From the NCBI GenBank assembly GCA_002328495.1, contig DCUJ01000010.1, forward strand, positions 62,001 through 126,000: a DNA stretch of 64,000 nucleotides, read 5' to 3'. The DNA is from Sulfurospirillum sp. UBA2217. Its GTDB lineage: Bacteria > Campylobacterota > Campylobacteria > Campylobacterales > Sulfurospirillaceae. This document shows positions 54,083-62,553 of this stretch, one piece after another. Numbering within the stretch: position 1 is the first letter of the stretch; each line of letters begins with the position of its first letter. A program made the translations under genes and the position numbers. The notes below the pieces were generated by a model. The model had not been told where the DNA came from and did not search any database. It saw only the letters and a list, made by a program, of their open reading frames with translations.

Positions 54083-56425
54083 ATGAAAGTAGAGATCTCA
54101 CGAAGGAGATTTCTTCAAGGGAGTGTGGCAATGTCTATCGCAGGGGGAGTGGGGTTAAGCTCATCTTCCATGATGGCAAGTGTTGCAGCACCGGCTAAAG
54201 GAAAACTTAGCAATGAAGATAAAAAAGTAGCGACACTCTGTGAAATGTGTGTCAACAAGTGTGCGGCAATTGCTCATGTTCGCAACGGTGTCGTTCAAAA
54301 GCTCGATCCTAATCCTTTGTTTCCCAAATCACGCAATATGTTGTGTGCCCGTGGCAATTCAGGTATCCGAGCGTTGTACGATCCCGATCGTCTCAAATAC
54401 CCTTTGATTCGTGATGGCGAAAAAGGCAGTGGTAAGTTTAAGCGTGTCAGTTGGGACGAAGCGTACGCTTACATCAATGAAAAATTGACCAAAATTTTGG
54501 ATGAAGAAAAAGACAACCGTTCAACCGTCGCATTTTGTGCGGGGGAAGGTATGGCGGAACATACGTTTAAAAACTTCTTTACGATGTTTGGGTCATCACA
54601 TTTTTTGAACCATGCCAGTTTGTGTTTGGCAACCACTGTTTCTGGTTACTCTTTAACCATCGGTGGATACGGACAATCCGATTTGGACAATGCCAAGTAT
54701 GTCATTATGGCAGGAGCCAATCGCGCAGAAGCCATTGTCACACCCGATACCATGGATTTTTTCAAACGTACCAATGGAAGAGGTGCTAAGCTTATCACCG
54801 TCGATCCTCGCTTTACCAATACCGCAGCTAAGAGTGACAAGTGGCTCGCGATTAATGTAGGAACTGACCTTGCGTTTGTTTTGGCATTGACCTATGTTGC
54901 CATCAAAGAAGAGCGTTATAACAAAGCCTTTGTTGAAAATTATTTTAACGGATTTGAAGCGTATAAAGAGCACATTTTAAGCAGCGGCTACACGCCTGAA
55001 TGGGCGGAAAAACTCACAGGCATTCACGCGGCTGATATTTACGAAGTAGCGCGTGATTTTATGGCACACGCTCCTCAAGCGATTTACTACCAAGGTCGCC
55101 GTACCACATGGTCTAAAAATGACTTTCAACTCCGTCGTGCGCAAGCCATCTTCTCTGCGATGGGTGGTGGTGTGGATGTCAAAGGTGGGATTTGTTTTGG
55201 AAGAGGCTTGCCACTGATTGATCACGATGTTGCAGCACCCATTTATGCGAATGCTAAGTCTCGCATCGAAAAAGACGAAGCCGCCGTTGTGGGAGGTTCG
55301 GGTTCATGGGTTGCGTTTAGAAACATGGTGCTTGAAAACAGAAGTCCCTACCCGATTCGCGCTCTTTTCAACTACAAACACAATCCGATGCAAAATATGC
55401 CCAACAGTGCCAAAACCGAAGCCTTTTTGAAAAAACTAGATTTAGTTGTCACCATCGATACGATGCCAAGCGATACCGTGATGCTGAGTGATGTTATTTT
55501 GCCAGAGTGTACTTATCTTGAACGTACGGATCCTGTAGTTTCTTACGGTGGTATCGAGCCCTCCATCGCACAGCGTAACAAAGCGATTGATCCGATGTTT
55601 GAGACGAAAAATACGATGGACATTATGCTTGGGTTGTCACAAAAAGTCTCCAAATCGCTCTTTGAAATTAGCAAAAAGCACGACGAAGATGTTCAAATGG
55701 CTATAGAAGAAGATGGTGAAGAGGCGGTGTATAAAGATTTTGATTTAACCAAGCCGTTTTTACATTCACAAGAAGAGCTTAATGCGCACGCCGTTGAAAA
55801 ATATGAGGGTGCCGCACAGATGCTTAAAGATAAAGGCGTTTTCTACCCCAACATGAACGAATACTTCAAAAAAGTGGGCGTCAATGACTATGAGTATTAT
55901 CCAGAAAACAAGCGTGCCTATTCTGTGTTAAATAACAAGTTCAAGACACCTTCTGGAAAAATTGAATGTGCGATTCCCTCTTTGGCAAAACGTGGTATTG
56001 ATGCGATGCCAATGTGGAAAAAAGAGTACGAGATGGAAATCCCTGCGGGTAAATTTAGATTTATCACTGGACGTCATGCACAGTTCACCCAATCAGGCAC
56101 CAACAATAACAAACTGCTTCTCAACCTTGTGCCGCAAAACTACGCGTGGATTAATGCGCGTGTGGCCAAGAAACTGGGCATTAAATTTGGAGACAAGCTT
56201 GAGGTTTCGAGCAAAGCAGGCAAAACAACCATCAAAGCCTATCCTACGGAAAAAATTGGGCCAGATACCCTCTTTTTCGTTCACGGATTTGGTTCGTACT
56301 CCAAAGCGCTGAGTCTTGCGTATAACAATGGTGGGAATGATGCGGCTATTTTAGAAGATGGTATCGAGCCGATGCATGGCTCAACCTGTCTTCACGACAC
56401 AATTGTAGAAATTAGAAAGGTTTAA
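54083..56425 (+). CDS. Molybdopterin oxidoreductase catalytic subunit, PsrA/PhsA-like (copy 1)
   Basis: The 780-residue protein begins with a twin-arginine signal (SRRRFLQG at residues 6-13). A [4Fe-4S] site follows with CEMCVNKC and a distal Cys in LCARGN. The molybdenum ligand is likely the Cys of SLCLATT near residue 178, as in the Psr/Phs/Nar-type group. Length and domains fit a periplasmic polysulfide, thiosulfate or tetrathionate reductase; the sequence alone does not fix the substrate. It is followed after two bases by the Fe-S subunit gene. Its first 47 bases match the second copy at 46 positions. Confidence 0.88.
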   Translation: MKVEISRRRFLQGSVAMSIAGGVGLSSSSMMASVAAPAKGKLSNEDKKVATLCEMCVNKCAAIAHVRNGVVQKLDPNPLFPKSRNMLCARGNSGIRALYDPDRLKYPLIRDGEKGSGKFKRVSWDEAYAYINEKLTKILDEEKDNRSTVAFCAGEGMAEHTFKNFFTMFGSSHFLNHASLCLATTVSGYSLTIGGYGQSDLDNAKYVIMAGANRAEAIVTPDTMDFFKRTNGRGAKLITVDPRFTNTAAKSDKWLAINVGTDLAFVLALTYVAIKEERYNKAFVENYFNGFEAYKEHILSSGYTPEWAEKLTGIHAADIYEVARDFMAHAPQAIYYQGRRTTWSKNDFQLRRAQAIFSAMGGGVDVKGGICFGRGLPLIDHDVAAPIYANAKSRIEKDEAAVVGGSGSWVAFRNMVLENRSPYPIRALFNYKHNPMQNMPNSAKTEAFLKKLDLVVTIDTMPSDTVMLSDVILPECTYLERTDPVVSYGGIEPSIAQRNKAIDPMFETKNTMDIMLGLSQKVSKSLFEISKKHDEDVQMAIEEDGEEAVYKDFDLTKPFLHSQEELNAHAVEKYEGAAQMLKDKGVFYPNMNEYFKKVGVNDYEYYPENKRAYSVLNNKFKTPSGKIECAIPSLAKRGIDAMPMWKKEYEMEIPAGKFRFITGRHAQFTQSGTNNNKLLLNLVPQNYAWINARVAKKLGIKFGDKLEVSSKAGKTTIKAYPTEKIGPDTLFFVHGFGSYSKALSLAYNNGGNDAAILEDGIEPMHGSTCLHDTIVEIRKV

Positions 56426-56427
56426 TC

Positions 56428-56991
56428 ATGGCACGTTATGGAATGGCATTAAACTACAAAAGTTGTATTAACTGTAGGGCATGCGAGAGTGCCTGTAAAG
56501 AAGAAAATGGTGTGTTATTATTGAAGGACCATTACCGTATTTGGGTAGGTGTTAAAGAAGCAGAAGGTGAGTTCCCGAATATCTCTATCGCTTCTCAAAC
56601 CTACCATCCAAGTCAGTGTCAGCACTGCTCAAACGCCCCATGTCAAATGGTGTGCCCGACCAATGCCACCTATTATGGCACAGACGGAATGGTCATGGTT
56701 GACCCAGTGAAGTGTATCTTGTGTACCTACTGCATCAACGCATGTCCGTACGATGCGCGTTATGTAGACCAACGTACCATGACGGTGGATAAATGTACCT
56801 TCTGTTCCGACACACGTCTAGCAGCAGGAGAAACCACAACCGCATGTCAGGCAACGTGTCCTACTAAAGTGAGGGTTTTTGGTGATTTGGATGATCCGAA
56901 GAGTGAAATTTCTCAGCTTTTGGCAAACAAAGAGTACCGTCAAGTTAAAGAGCACCTCGGCACCAAGCCAAAATTATTTTATATCGTGTAG
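56428..56991 (+). CDS. Four-cluster Fe-S subunit, PsrB/PhsB-like (copy 1)
   Basis: The 187-residue protein has four cysteine groups: CINCRACESAC, CQHCSNAPCQMVC, CILCTYCINAC and CTFCSDTRLAAGETTTACQATC. The last two are intermingled as usual. It passes electrons from the membrane subunit to the catalytic subunit. It has no signal peptide and is presumably carried out by Tat with the catalytic partner. The next gene starts ten bases downstream. Confidence 0.93.
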   Translation: MARYGMALNYKSCINCRACESACKEENGVLLLKDHYRIWVGVKEAEGEFPNISIASQTYHPSQCQHCSNAPCQMVCPTNATYYGTDGMVMVDPVKCILCTYCINACPYDARYVDQRTMTVDKCTFCSDTRLAAGETTTACQATCPTKVRVFGDLDDPKSEISQLLANKEYRQVKEHLGTKPKLFYIV

Positions 56992-57001
56992 GAGAGGCAT
57001 T

Positions 57002-58174
57002 ATGAATACATTTTCATTGAAAAAACTGTTCTTTTTTGAAAAGACACCGTTGAATTTATTGATGGCAGTGCTTACGGTTGGGCTTTTAGCAGCCTTTTTT
57101 GCAGGAGTGGCCAACTATATTTTACATGGACACCATGCGTATAACGTCACACGTCAGCATCCATGGGGATTGCTCATTTCGATGTACGTCTTTTTTGTCG
57201 TTTCGAGTACGGGTTTGTGTATTATCTCATCTATTGGGCATGTGTTTGGTATTAAAGAGTTTCAGCAAATCGGTAAACGCGCCATCGCTGGAGCAATTAT
57301 CACGATTTCATCTGGCTTTGCGGTTATTGCCTTTGAAATAGGTCATCCTGTAACCATGATGATTTACAACGTGCTAACCCCTGGCCTAACGTCCGCCATT
57401 TGGTGGATGGGAACGCTGTACGGTTTGTATTTAACCTTTATTTGTTTAGAATTTTTCTTTCTCGCCGTAAAAGAGCACCATACGCTTTCTAAAATTTTTG
57501 GTATTTGTGGTCTTTTGGTCGGTCTAGCGGCGCACTCAAACCTTGGAGCTGTTTTTGGATTCTTAGTATCACGCCCCTCCGCAAATGGTGTTTTCTACCC
57601 AGTCTATTTCATTCTCTCAGCGATGATTACAGGGTGTTACCTCATTTTCTTGATGTACGGTTTTAGATACAAAATGAATTTTCCCGATAAAGTGCAGGTG
57701 ATGCTTGTTAAGCTTTCAAAGATTTTGGGCATGCTTTTGGCGGTGCTTATTTTCTTTGAAATTTGGAAAATTTTAACTGCTTTATACGGCGATATGCCTG
57801 AGCGTGCAGCAACCATTTTACATGCCGTGCAGCATCCTAACTTTTGGTTGGGTGAGCTCACATTAGGGATGTTGATTCCTTTTACGGTAATTTTATTGAG
57901 CAATGCGCAAGCCATTAAAGCGACTGTCTATGCTTCGATTTTGGGAATGGTCGGTATCTTTTTTATGCGTTATGGATTGGTTCACGATACATTGCTTTAT
58001 CCAATGACCACACTAAAGCGCGCAGAGTATGAATTAGCACCAACGTTTGTGGAGTATTTTCCATCCATAACAGAATTTGCGATTGGATTGGGGGGTATTG
58101 GTCTTTCACTTTTTCTCTATTACATAGCCGATAAAGTGTTCAACCTTGATGAGACTGAAGGTGCTCATCATTAA
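57002..58174 (+). CDS. NrfD/PsrC-family membrane subunit (copy 1)
   Basis: The 390-residue protein is strongly hydrophobic, with about 9-10 membrane segments. It is of the NrfD/PsrC class that binds quinol and passes electrons to the Fe-S subunit. It is longer than Wolinella PsrC (around 320 residues). The true start is the ATG at 57002, behind GGAGAGG; the frame is open upstream inside the Fe-S gene, but those codons are out of context. Confidence 0.88.
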   Translation: MNTFSLKKLFFFEKTPLNLLMAVLTVGLLAAFFAGVANYILHGHHAYNVTRQHPWGLLISMYVFFVVSSTGLCIISSIGHVFGIKEFQQIGKRAIAGAIITISSGFAVIAFEIGHPVTMMIYNVLTPGLTSAIWWMGTLYGLYLTFICLEFFFLAVKEHHTLSKIFGICGLLVGLAAHSNLGAVFGFLVSRPSANGVFYPVYFILSAMITGCYLIFLMYGFRYKMNFPDKVQVMLVKLSKILGMLLAVLIFFEIWKILTALYGDMPERAATILHAVQHPNFWLGELTLGMLIPFTVILLSNAQAIKATVYASILGMVGIFFMRYGLVHDTLLYPMTTLKRAEYELAPTFVEYFPSITEFAIGLGGIGLSLFLYYIADKVFNLDETEGAHH

Positions 58175-58211
58175 AAATGTCTAGTAAAACATTAAACAAA
58201 AAGGATAGTGC

Positions 58212-58529
58212 ATGAGAAGATTGGTTCAGAGTGTTTTGGTAGCCTTGATGGCAATAGGTTTTTTAAGCACATCTGCTTTCGCAGATATGGCAAAAGGGCA
58301 AAAGATTTTTGTTAAAGAGATGAAAAACGCCTGTGGTTACAGTGGTGGTGTGATGGCTAAAAAATACAAACAAGCAGAGTGGAAAGCTATTTTTGATGGC
58401 GGTAAGCTCAATGATGAACTTATTAAGCAGTGCCCCAGTGCAAAACCTTTAAAAGAGGCATACGTTGAACATGTGTATGATTTCTTGTACAATTATGCCA
58501 ATGACAGTGGCAACGTGCCATCGTGTTAA
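58212..58529 (+). CDS. Small periplasmic cysteine-containing protein
   Basis: The 105-residue protein has a signal peptide (about 1-24, ending AFA). A compact helical domain follows with Cys residues in NACGYSG, KQCPSA and the terminal VPSC. There is no CxxCH heme site, though the overall layout (GQKIF..., ...EWKAIFDGGK) recalls a cytochrome c domain that has lost heme. It is 37 bases downstream of the membrane-subunit gene and probably belongs to the first operon. Function is unknown. Confidence 0.7.
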   Translation: MRRLVQSVLVALMAIGFLSTSAFADMAKGQKIFVKEMKNACGYSGGVMAKKYKQAEWKAIFDGGKLNDELIKQCPSAKPLKEAYVEHVYDFLYNYANDSGNVPSC

Positions 58530-58660
58530 CCGCTTAATGCAACAGGGTGTTGCTCACAAATTAAAGCGTTTAATGCTTACATGTAAAGAAGAAATGAGAT
58601 TTGGCGTGAGATGTTCGTGTTAGAATACTGCACGTATCATTGTATTTAGGAGACTCTAAA

Positions 58661-59110
58661 ATGAAAAAAATTCTTATCGGTGTCATGGTGTTAAGTTCTT
58701 TACTTATCGGTGCGGAACGAACCAAAATACAATCTGCCAACGATTGTATCGAAAGCCTTCAAAATGAAGTTATTGGCATTATCTATTCAAACTCGATTAA
58801 AAAAGAGGGAAGCCTTGAGGAGTTGACAGAGAAAATCAATAAGTCTTTTGAGAAAGAGTGTGATGTCAATGCAACTGAAACCAAGGAAGAACGAAAAGCA
58901 CGTTTGCTTGCAGAGGAAAAAAATGCAAGTGAAGAGTACGTTCTGATTTTAGATACCTCTAAAGATGGTCAAGATTGTGTTGAAACATTGCAAAATGAGA
59001 TAGCTAAAATTGTGCATACCGACAGTGATAAAAAAGGCAAAGAGAAAAAAGTTCGCCTTATCATCAAGGGTGATGGCAATAACTGTACGACGGAACCTGC
59101 TAAAAAATAA
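58661..59110 (+). CDS. Secreted protein with duplicated CxESLQNE-like motif
   Basis: The 149-residue protein has a signal peptide (about 1-18) and an internal duplication. NDCIESLQNEVIGIIYSNS near residue 25 and QDCVETLQNEIAKIVHTDS near 105 share the same Cys, Leu-Gln-Asn-Glu and hydrophobic spacing. A Lys/Glu-rich linker separates them. I do not recognise the family. ATG 58661 with AGGAGA upstream is preferred over an ORF start at 58640. A TTACATGTAA lies in the spacer before it at 58577. Confidence 0.65.
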   Translation: MKKILIGVMVLSSLLIGAERTKIQSANDCIESLQNEVIGIIYSNSIKKEGSLEELTEKINKSFEKECDVNATETKEERKARLLAEEKNASEEYVLILDTSKDGQDCVETLQNEIAKIVHTDSDKKGKEKKVRLIIKGDGNNCTTEPAKK

Positions 59111-59125
59111 GCCATACGGCCATTC

Positions 59126-59155
59126 CCAGAGCGTCACAGGAATGTGACGCTCTGG
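59126..59155 (+). terminator. Strong hairpin after the duplicated-motif gene
   Basis: CCAGAGCGTCACA and TGTGACGCTCTGG form a 13-bp perfect, G+C-rich stem with a GGAA tetraloop, 16 bases after the stop. The following sequence ATTTCTTC is only moderately U-rich. It separates the two molybdoenzyme operons. Confidence 0.7.
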
Positions 59156-59461
59156 ATTTCTTCAAAACGGACATTTCTTTTTTACCAATAAAGTACAAAA
59201 ATCGCACAAATGTAACGATTTTTTTACCAAAAATGTAAAAAACTCTTTATTTTTTTACTAAATTAAAATAAGCTCAAAAAAAAATCAACTGCACGCTTTT
59301 TCCATTCTATCGGACTTACGAGTGAATATTAATTCATTTATCTTATAGATACAATCTGGCTTAATGATAGTCTAAAGAAACTACATCTAAAATTTTAGTC
59401 ATACATCAGACTATCGTTGGCTTGTAAAGCTCAAAAATTAAAATTTTTTGGAGAAAAAAAT
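59156..59461 (+). promoter_or_regulatory. Leader of the second molybdoenzyme operon
   Basis: No gene is seen in this stretch. Two symmetric elements stand out: TGAAT-ATTA-ATTCA at 59323-59336, and GATAGTCT (59366-59373) with AGACTATC (59408-59415) flanking the perfect palindrome CTAAAATTTTAG (59387-59398). They are candidate operators or leader structure. GGAGAA just before ATG 59462 is the ribosome-binding site. Confidence 0.5.
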
Positions 59462-61885
59462 ATGAAAGTAGAGATCTCACGAAGGAGATTTCTTCAAGGC
59501 AGTGTGGCTCTAAGTGTTGCCGGTGGTGCAGCTCTTAGTTCAACACAAATTTTGGCAGACTCAAAAGAGAAAAGTCAAACTCTGCTTATGAAGAAAGTTC
59601 CAACTATCTGTGAAATGTGTGTGAATAAGTGTGCGGCAATCGCCACGGTCAAAAATGGTATTGTAACCAAACTGGATCCAAATCCTTATTTCCCCAAATC
59701 ACGCAATATGTTATGCGCAAGAGGTGCCGCAGGTATCCATGCATTGTACGACCCCGATCGTTTAAAATATCCGCTTATTCGTACGGGTGAACGCGGTGAT
59801 GGTCAATACCGACGTGCAACATGGGACGAAGCGTATGAGTTCATTAAAGACAAAATGGTCAAAATCTTGGATGAAGAAAAAGATAACCGCTCATGCATTG
59901 GCTATTGTGCAGGAGAGGGTTTGGCGGAGCATACGTATAAAACCTTTATGTCTGACAAATTTGGCTCTTCAAATTTCCTCAATCACTCAACCATTTGTTT
60001 GCAAACCGCCGTTTCTGGTTACACCTTAACGATTGGTGGATACGGTCAAGCGGATTTGGAAAATGCAAAATATGTCATTATGGCAGGCGCTAACCGCGCA
60101 GAAGCGATTTTAACGCCCGATACGATGGATATGTTTAAGCGAACACGTGGACGAGGGATGAAACTGGTTGTTGTGGATCCTCGTTTTACCAATACAGCGA
60201 TGCATGCAGATACTTATGTTGCTATCAAGCCAGGCACTGACCTTGCGTTTGTTTTAGCATTGACCTATGTGGCCATTTTAGATCAAGTGTACAATCGTAA
60301 CTATGTAGCTAAAAACTTTGTTGATTTTGACAAATATCAAAAACATATTTTAGAGAATGAATACACTCCTGAATGGGCAGAGAAGATTACAGGCGTACCT
60401 GCGGCTACGATTTGTAAGATAGCGCATGATTTTATGGCGGCAGCCCCACAGGCTGTTTTTTATCAAGGTCGCCGGACCACATGGTCTAAAAATGACTTCC
60501 AACTCCGTCGCGCTATGGCACTCTTTACCGCACTTGGTGGTGGAATTGACGTTAAGGGCGGTATTGTATTTGGTAAGAAGCTTCCTTTGGGCGAGCATAC
60601 AGCGACAGCACCTATGTACGCTAATGCAAAACCACGAATTGATAAAAATGTAGCTGCCGTTGTGGGCGCAACAGGTTCATGGGTTGGATGGAGAAATATG
60701 GTAGCGGAGGGTAAAACACCGTATCCGATTCGTGGTATGTTTGTTTATAAGCAAAACCCTATGCTTTCGGTTCCAAACTCGGCTAAAACAAAGTTGATGT
60801 TTGAAAAAATGGATTTGGTTGTTGTCATTGACACAATGCCAAGTGATACAGCGATGTATGCAGATGTTATTCTGCCAGAGTGTACCTATTTAGAGCGAGA
60901 AGACCCTGTTCAGTCTTTTGCGGGTATTGAGCCCGCGATTATCCTTCGTGAAAAAGTGATTGAGCCGATGTATGAGACCAAACCCGTCAATGACATTATG
61001 CGCGAATTGGCACAAAAATTGACCAAGCCACTTTGGGAAATTACTAAAAAATACGATGAAGACATTCAAGCTGAGCTTGAAGATGGGGATGAAAAAGAGG
61101 TGTTTGAAGAGGGTGGCTTTGACTTGGCTGAACCGTTTATGCATTCTCAAGAAGAGACCAATAAGCATATGTTTGTTGAGAAGTATGGCGAAGAGGCATG
61201 GCTCACCTTGCGTGAAAAGGGTGTTTTCTATCCAAATATGTCAACGTATTTCAAAAAAATCGACAACAATACGTACCAGTACTATCCCAAAGATAAAAAA
61301 TTCTACTCTGTATTGAAACTTGAAGAAGAGTTTGATGCTACGGCGTATTTGCATGATACCTGTGTTAATCCTGTCGATATTGCGGACCTGAAACGTTCAT
61401 TTAATACACCTAACAAAAAAGTAGAGTGTTACTTGGGAAGTATGGCGAGCAAGGGAATTGATGCAATGCCAACGTGGAAAGATGAAGATCATGTGAAAGT
61501 TCCTGCTGGGAAATTCAAATTTATCACAGGTCGCCATGCGCAATTTACACAAAATTCAACACAAAACAATATTATTTTGCTTGAGTTGATGCGTGAAAAT
61601 TACATTTGGATTAACGATAAAGAAGCGGAAAAGTTAGGGATTAAATTTGGTGATACCGTTGAGGTAGCAAGTAGCATCGGTAAAGTTCTTATTAAAGCCT
61701 ATCCGACACCAAAAATTATTCCTGAAGCGGTCTTTTATATCCATGGATTTGGTGCAAAATCAGCTGGCATGACCTTTGCGCACAGAAATGGAGCGAGTGA
61801 CAATGAAATTATTGAAGATACGATTGAGCCAGTTCACGGGTGTGCCAATATGCACGATACACTCGTATCGTTAAGGAGGGTGTAA
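59462..61885 (+). CDS. Molybdopterin oxidoreductase catalytic subunit, PsrA/PhsA-like (copy 2)
   Basis: The 807-residue paralogue of the 54083 gene has the same Tat signal (SRRRFLQG), CEMCVNKC and CARG Fe-S site and a TICLQTA Mo-ligand region. It carries about 26 extra residues near position 640 (EEFDATAYLHDTCVNPVDI), between VLKLE and SFNTPNKKVEC. Two patches are nearly identical at the DNA level to copy 1 (start codon region and 60474-60520), unlike the rest. The start at 59462 is set by the Tat signal; 59417 is only an upstream in-frame codon. Substrate unknown. Confidence 0.88.
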   Translation: MKVEISRRRFLQGSVALSVAGGAALSSTQILADSKEKSQTLLMKKVPTICEMCVNKCAAIATVKNGIVTKLDPNPYFPKSRNMLCARGAAGIHALYDPDRLKYPLIRTGERGDGQYRRATWDEAYEFIKDKMVKILDEEKDNRSCIGYCAGEGLAEHTYKTFMSDKFGSSNFLNHSTICLQTAVSGYTLTIGGYGQADLENAKYVIMAGANRAEAILTPDTMDMFKRTRGRGMKLVVVDPRFTNTAMHADTYVAIKPGTDLAFVLALTYVAILDQVYNRNYVAKNFVDFDKYQKHILENEYTPEWAEKITGVPAATICKIAHDFMAAAPQAVFYQGRRTTWSKNDFQLRRAMALFTALGGGIDVKGGIVFGKKLPLGEHTATAPMYANAKPRIDKNVAAVVGATGSWVGWRNMVAEGKTPYPIRGMFVYKQNPMLSVPNSAKTKLMFEKMDLVVVIDTMPSDTAMYADVILPECTYLEREDPVQSFAGIEPAIILREKVIEPMYETKPVNDIMRELAQKLTKPLWEITKKYDEDIQAELEDGDEKEVFEEGGFDLAEPFMHSQEETNKHMFVEKYGEEAWLTLREKGVFYPNMSTYFKKIDNNTYQYYPKDKKFYSVLKLEEEFDATAYLHDTCVNPVDIADLKRSFNTPNKKVECYLGSMASKGIDAMPTWKDEDHVKVPAGKFKFITGRHAQFTQNSTQNNIILLELMRENYIWINDKEAEKLGIKFGDTVEVASSIGKVLIKAYPTPKIIPEAVFYIHGFGAKSAGMTFAHRNGASDNEIIEDTIEPVHGCANMHDTLVSLRRV

Positions 61886-61887
61886 CA

Positions 61888-62553
61888 ATGAATTACGCAA
61901 TGGCATTAGATTATCAAAATTGTATTAATTGTAAGGCGTGTGAAGTCGCCTGTAAAGAAGAGAATGGCGTACAGTTAGGTGCGGATAAACAGCGCATTTG
62001 GGTCGGTGTTGTTGAGGGAACGATTTTTGGGAAACCCTTTGCAAATCTCTATCCTGCACAATGCAACCATTGTATTGATGCACCGTGTGTCAGCGTATGT
62101 CCTACTTTTGCAAGTCATTTTGCTGAGGGTGGCATCGTTAAAGTCGATGCGCATAAGTGTATTTTGTGTAAAGGTTGTATGGAAGCGTGTCCTTACGATG
62201 CACGTTTTGTGGATGACACCATGGTGGCTGTGGATAAATGTACTTTTTGCGATCATCGTTCATTAGAAGAGGGCGGTACAACAGCATGTCAAACGACTTG
62301 CCCAACCAAAGTACGTCTATTTGGAGATTTGGATGATGAAAACAGTGATTTGGTGAAATTACTCAAAACAAAACGCTTTTTCTTTCAAAAAGAGTATACC
62401 GGCACATTGCCAAAATTATTTTATATCTTACCTGATGATGAAGCCTATGCAAAACAGAGTGTTTCTCACAATACGATAATTCACACATGGGCAGATATCA
62501 AACCTCTTTACGATGAGGCACGCACAAGAAGGAGTAAAGAATGGAAAAAATAA
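61888..62553 (+). CDS. Four-cluster Fe-S subunit (copy 2)
   Basis: The 221-residue protein has the four Cys groups CINCKACEVAC, CNHCIDAPCVSVC, CILCKGCMEAC and CTFCDHRSLEEGGTTACQTTC, as in the first operon. About 35 extra C-terminal residues (KLFYILPDDEAYAKQS...) follow. The start at 61888 is preceded by AAGGAGG. It overlaps the membrane-subunit gene by 13 bases. Confidence 0.92.
   Translation: MNYAMALDYQNCINCKACEVACKEENGVQLGADKQRIWVGVVEGTIFGKPFANLYPAQCNHCIDAPCVSVCPTFASHFAEGGIVKVDAHKCILCKGCMEACPYDARFVDDTMVAVDKCTFCDHRSLEEGGTTACQTTCPTKVRLFGDLDDENSDLVKLLKTKRFFFQKEYTGTLPKLFYILPDDEAYAKQSVSHNTIIHTWADIKPLYDEARTRRSKEWKK

Larger units (their letters stand above)
2550..58586. repeat. Dispersed palindrome family TTACATGTAA (24 exact copies)
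   Basis: Exact copies start at 2550, 2604, 8594, 9475, 10045, 12958, 16162, 16184, 16339, 19495, 19936, 20190, 30528, 30867, 36254, 37654, 39583, 42098, 44496, 46365, 47937, 51591, 53335 and 58577. Near-copies with one mismatch start near 14089, 20499, 24390, 33448, 40627, 42769, 49419, 53189 and 53460. About 18 exact copies lie inside genes, encoding Leu-His-Val or Thr-Cys-Lys depending on frame; the third frame would be a stop. None lies between 20.2 and 30.5 kb or inside the molybdoenzyme operons. Confidence 0.85.

Noticed and set aside
56879..57001. Upstream extension of the membrane-subunit frame
   Set aside because: These codons lie inside the Fe-S subunit gene in another frame; the ATG at 57002 has a ribosome-binding site and begins a normal membrane protein.
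2550..58586. TTACATGTAA as a transcription-factor operator
   Set aside because: About three quarters of the copies are inside coding regions of unrelated genes, so promoter control cannot explain the set, although single intergenic copies may be bound.
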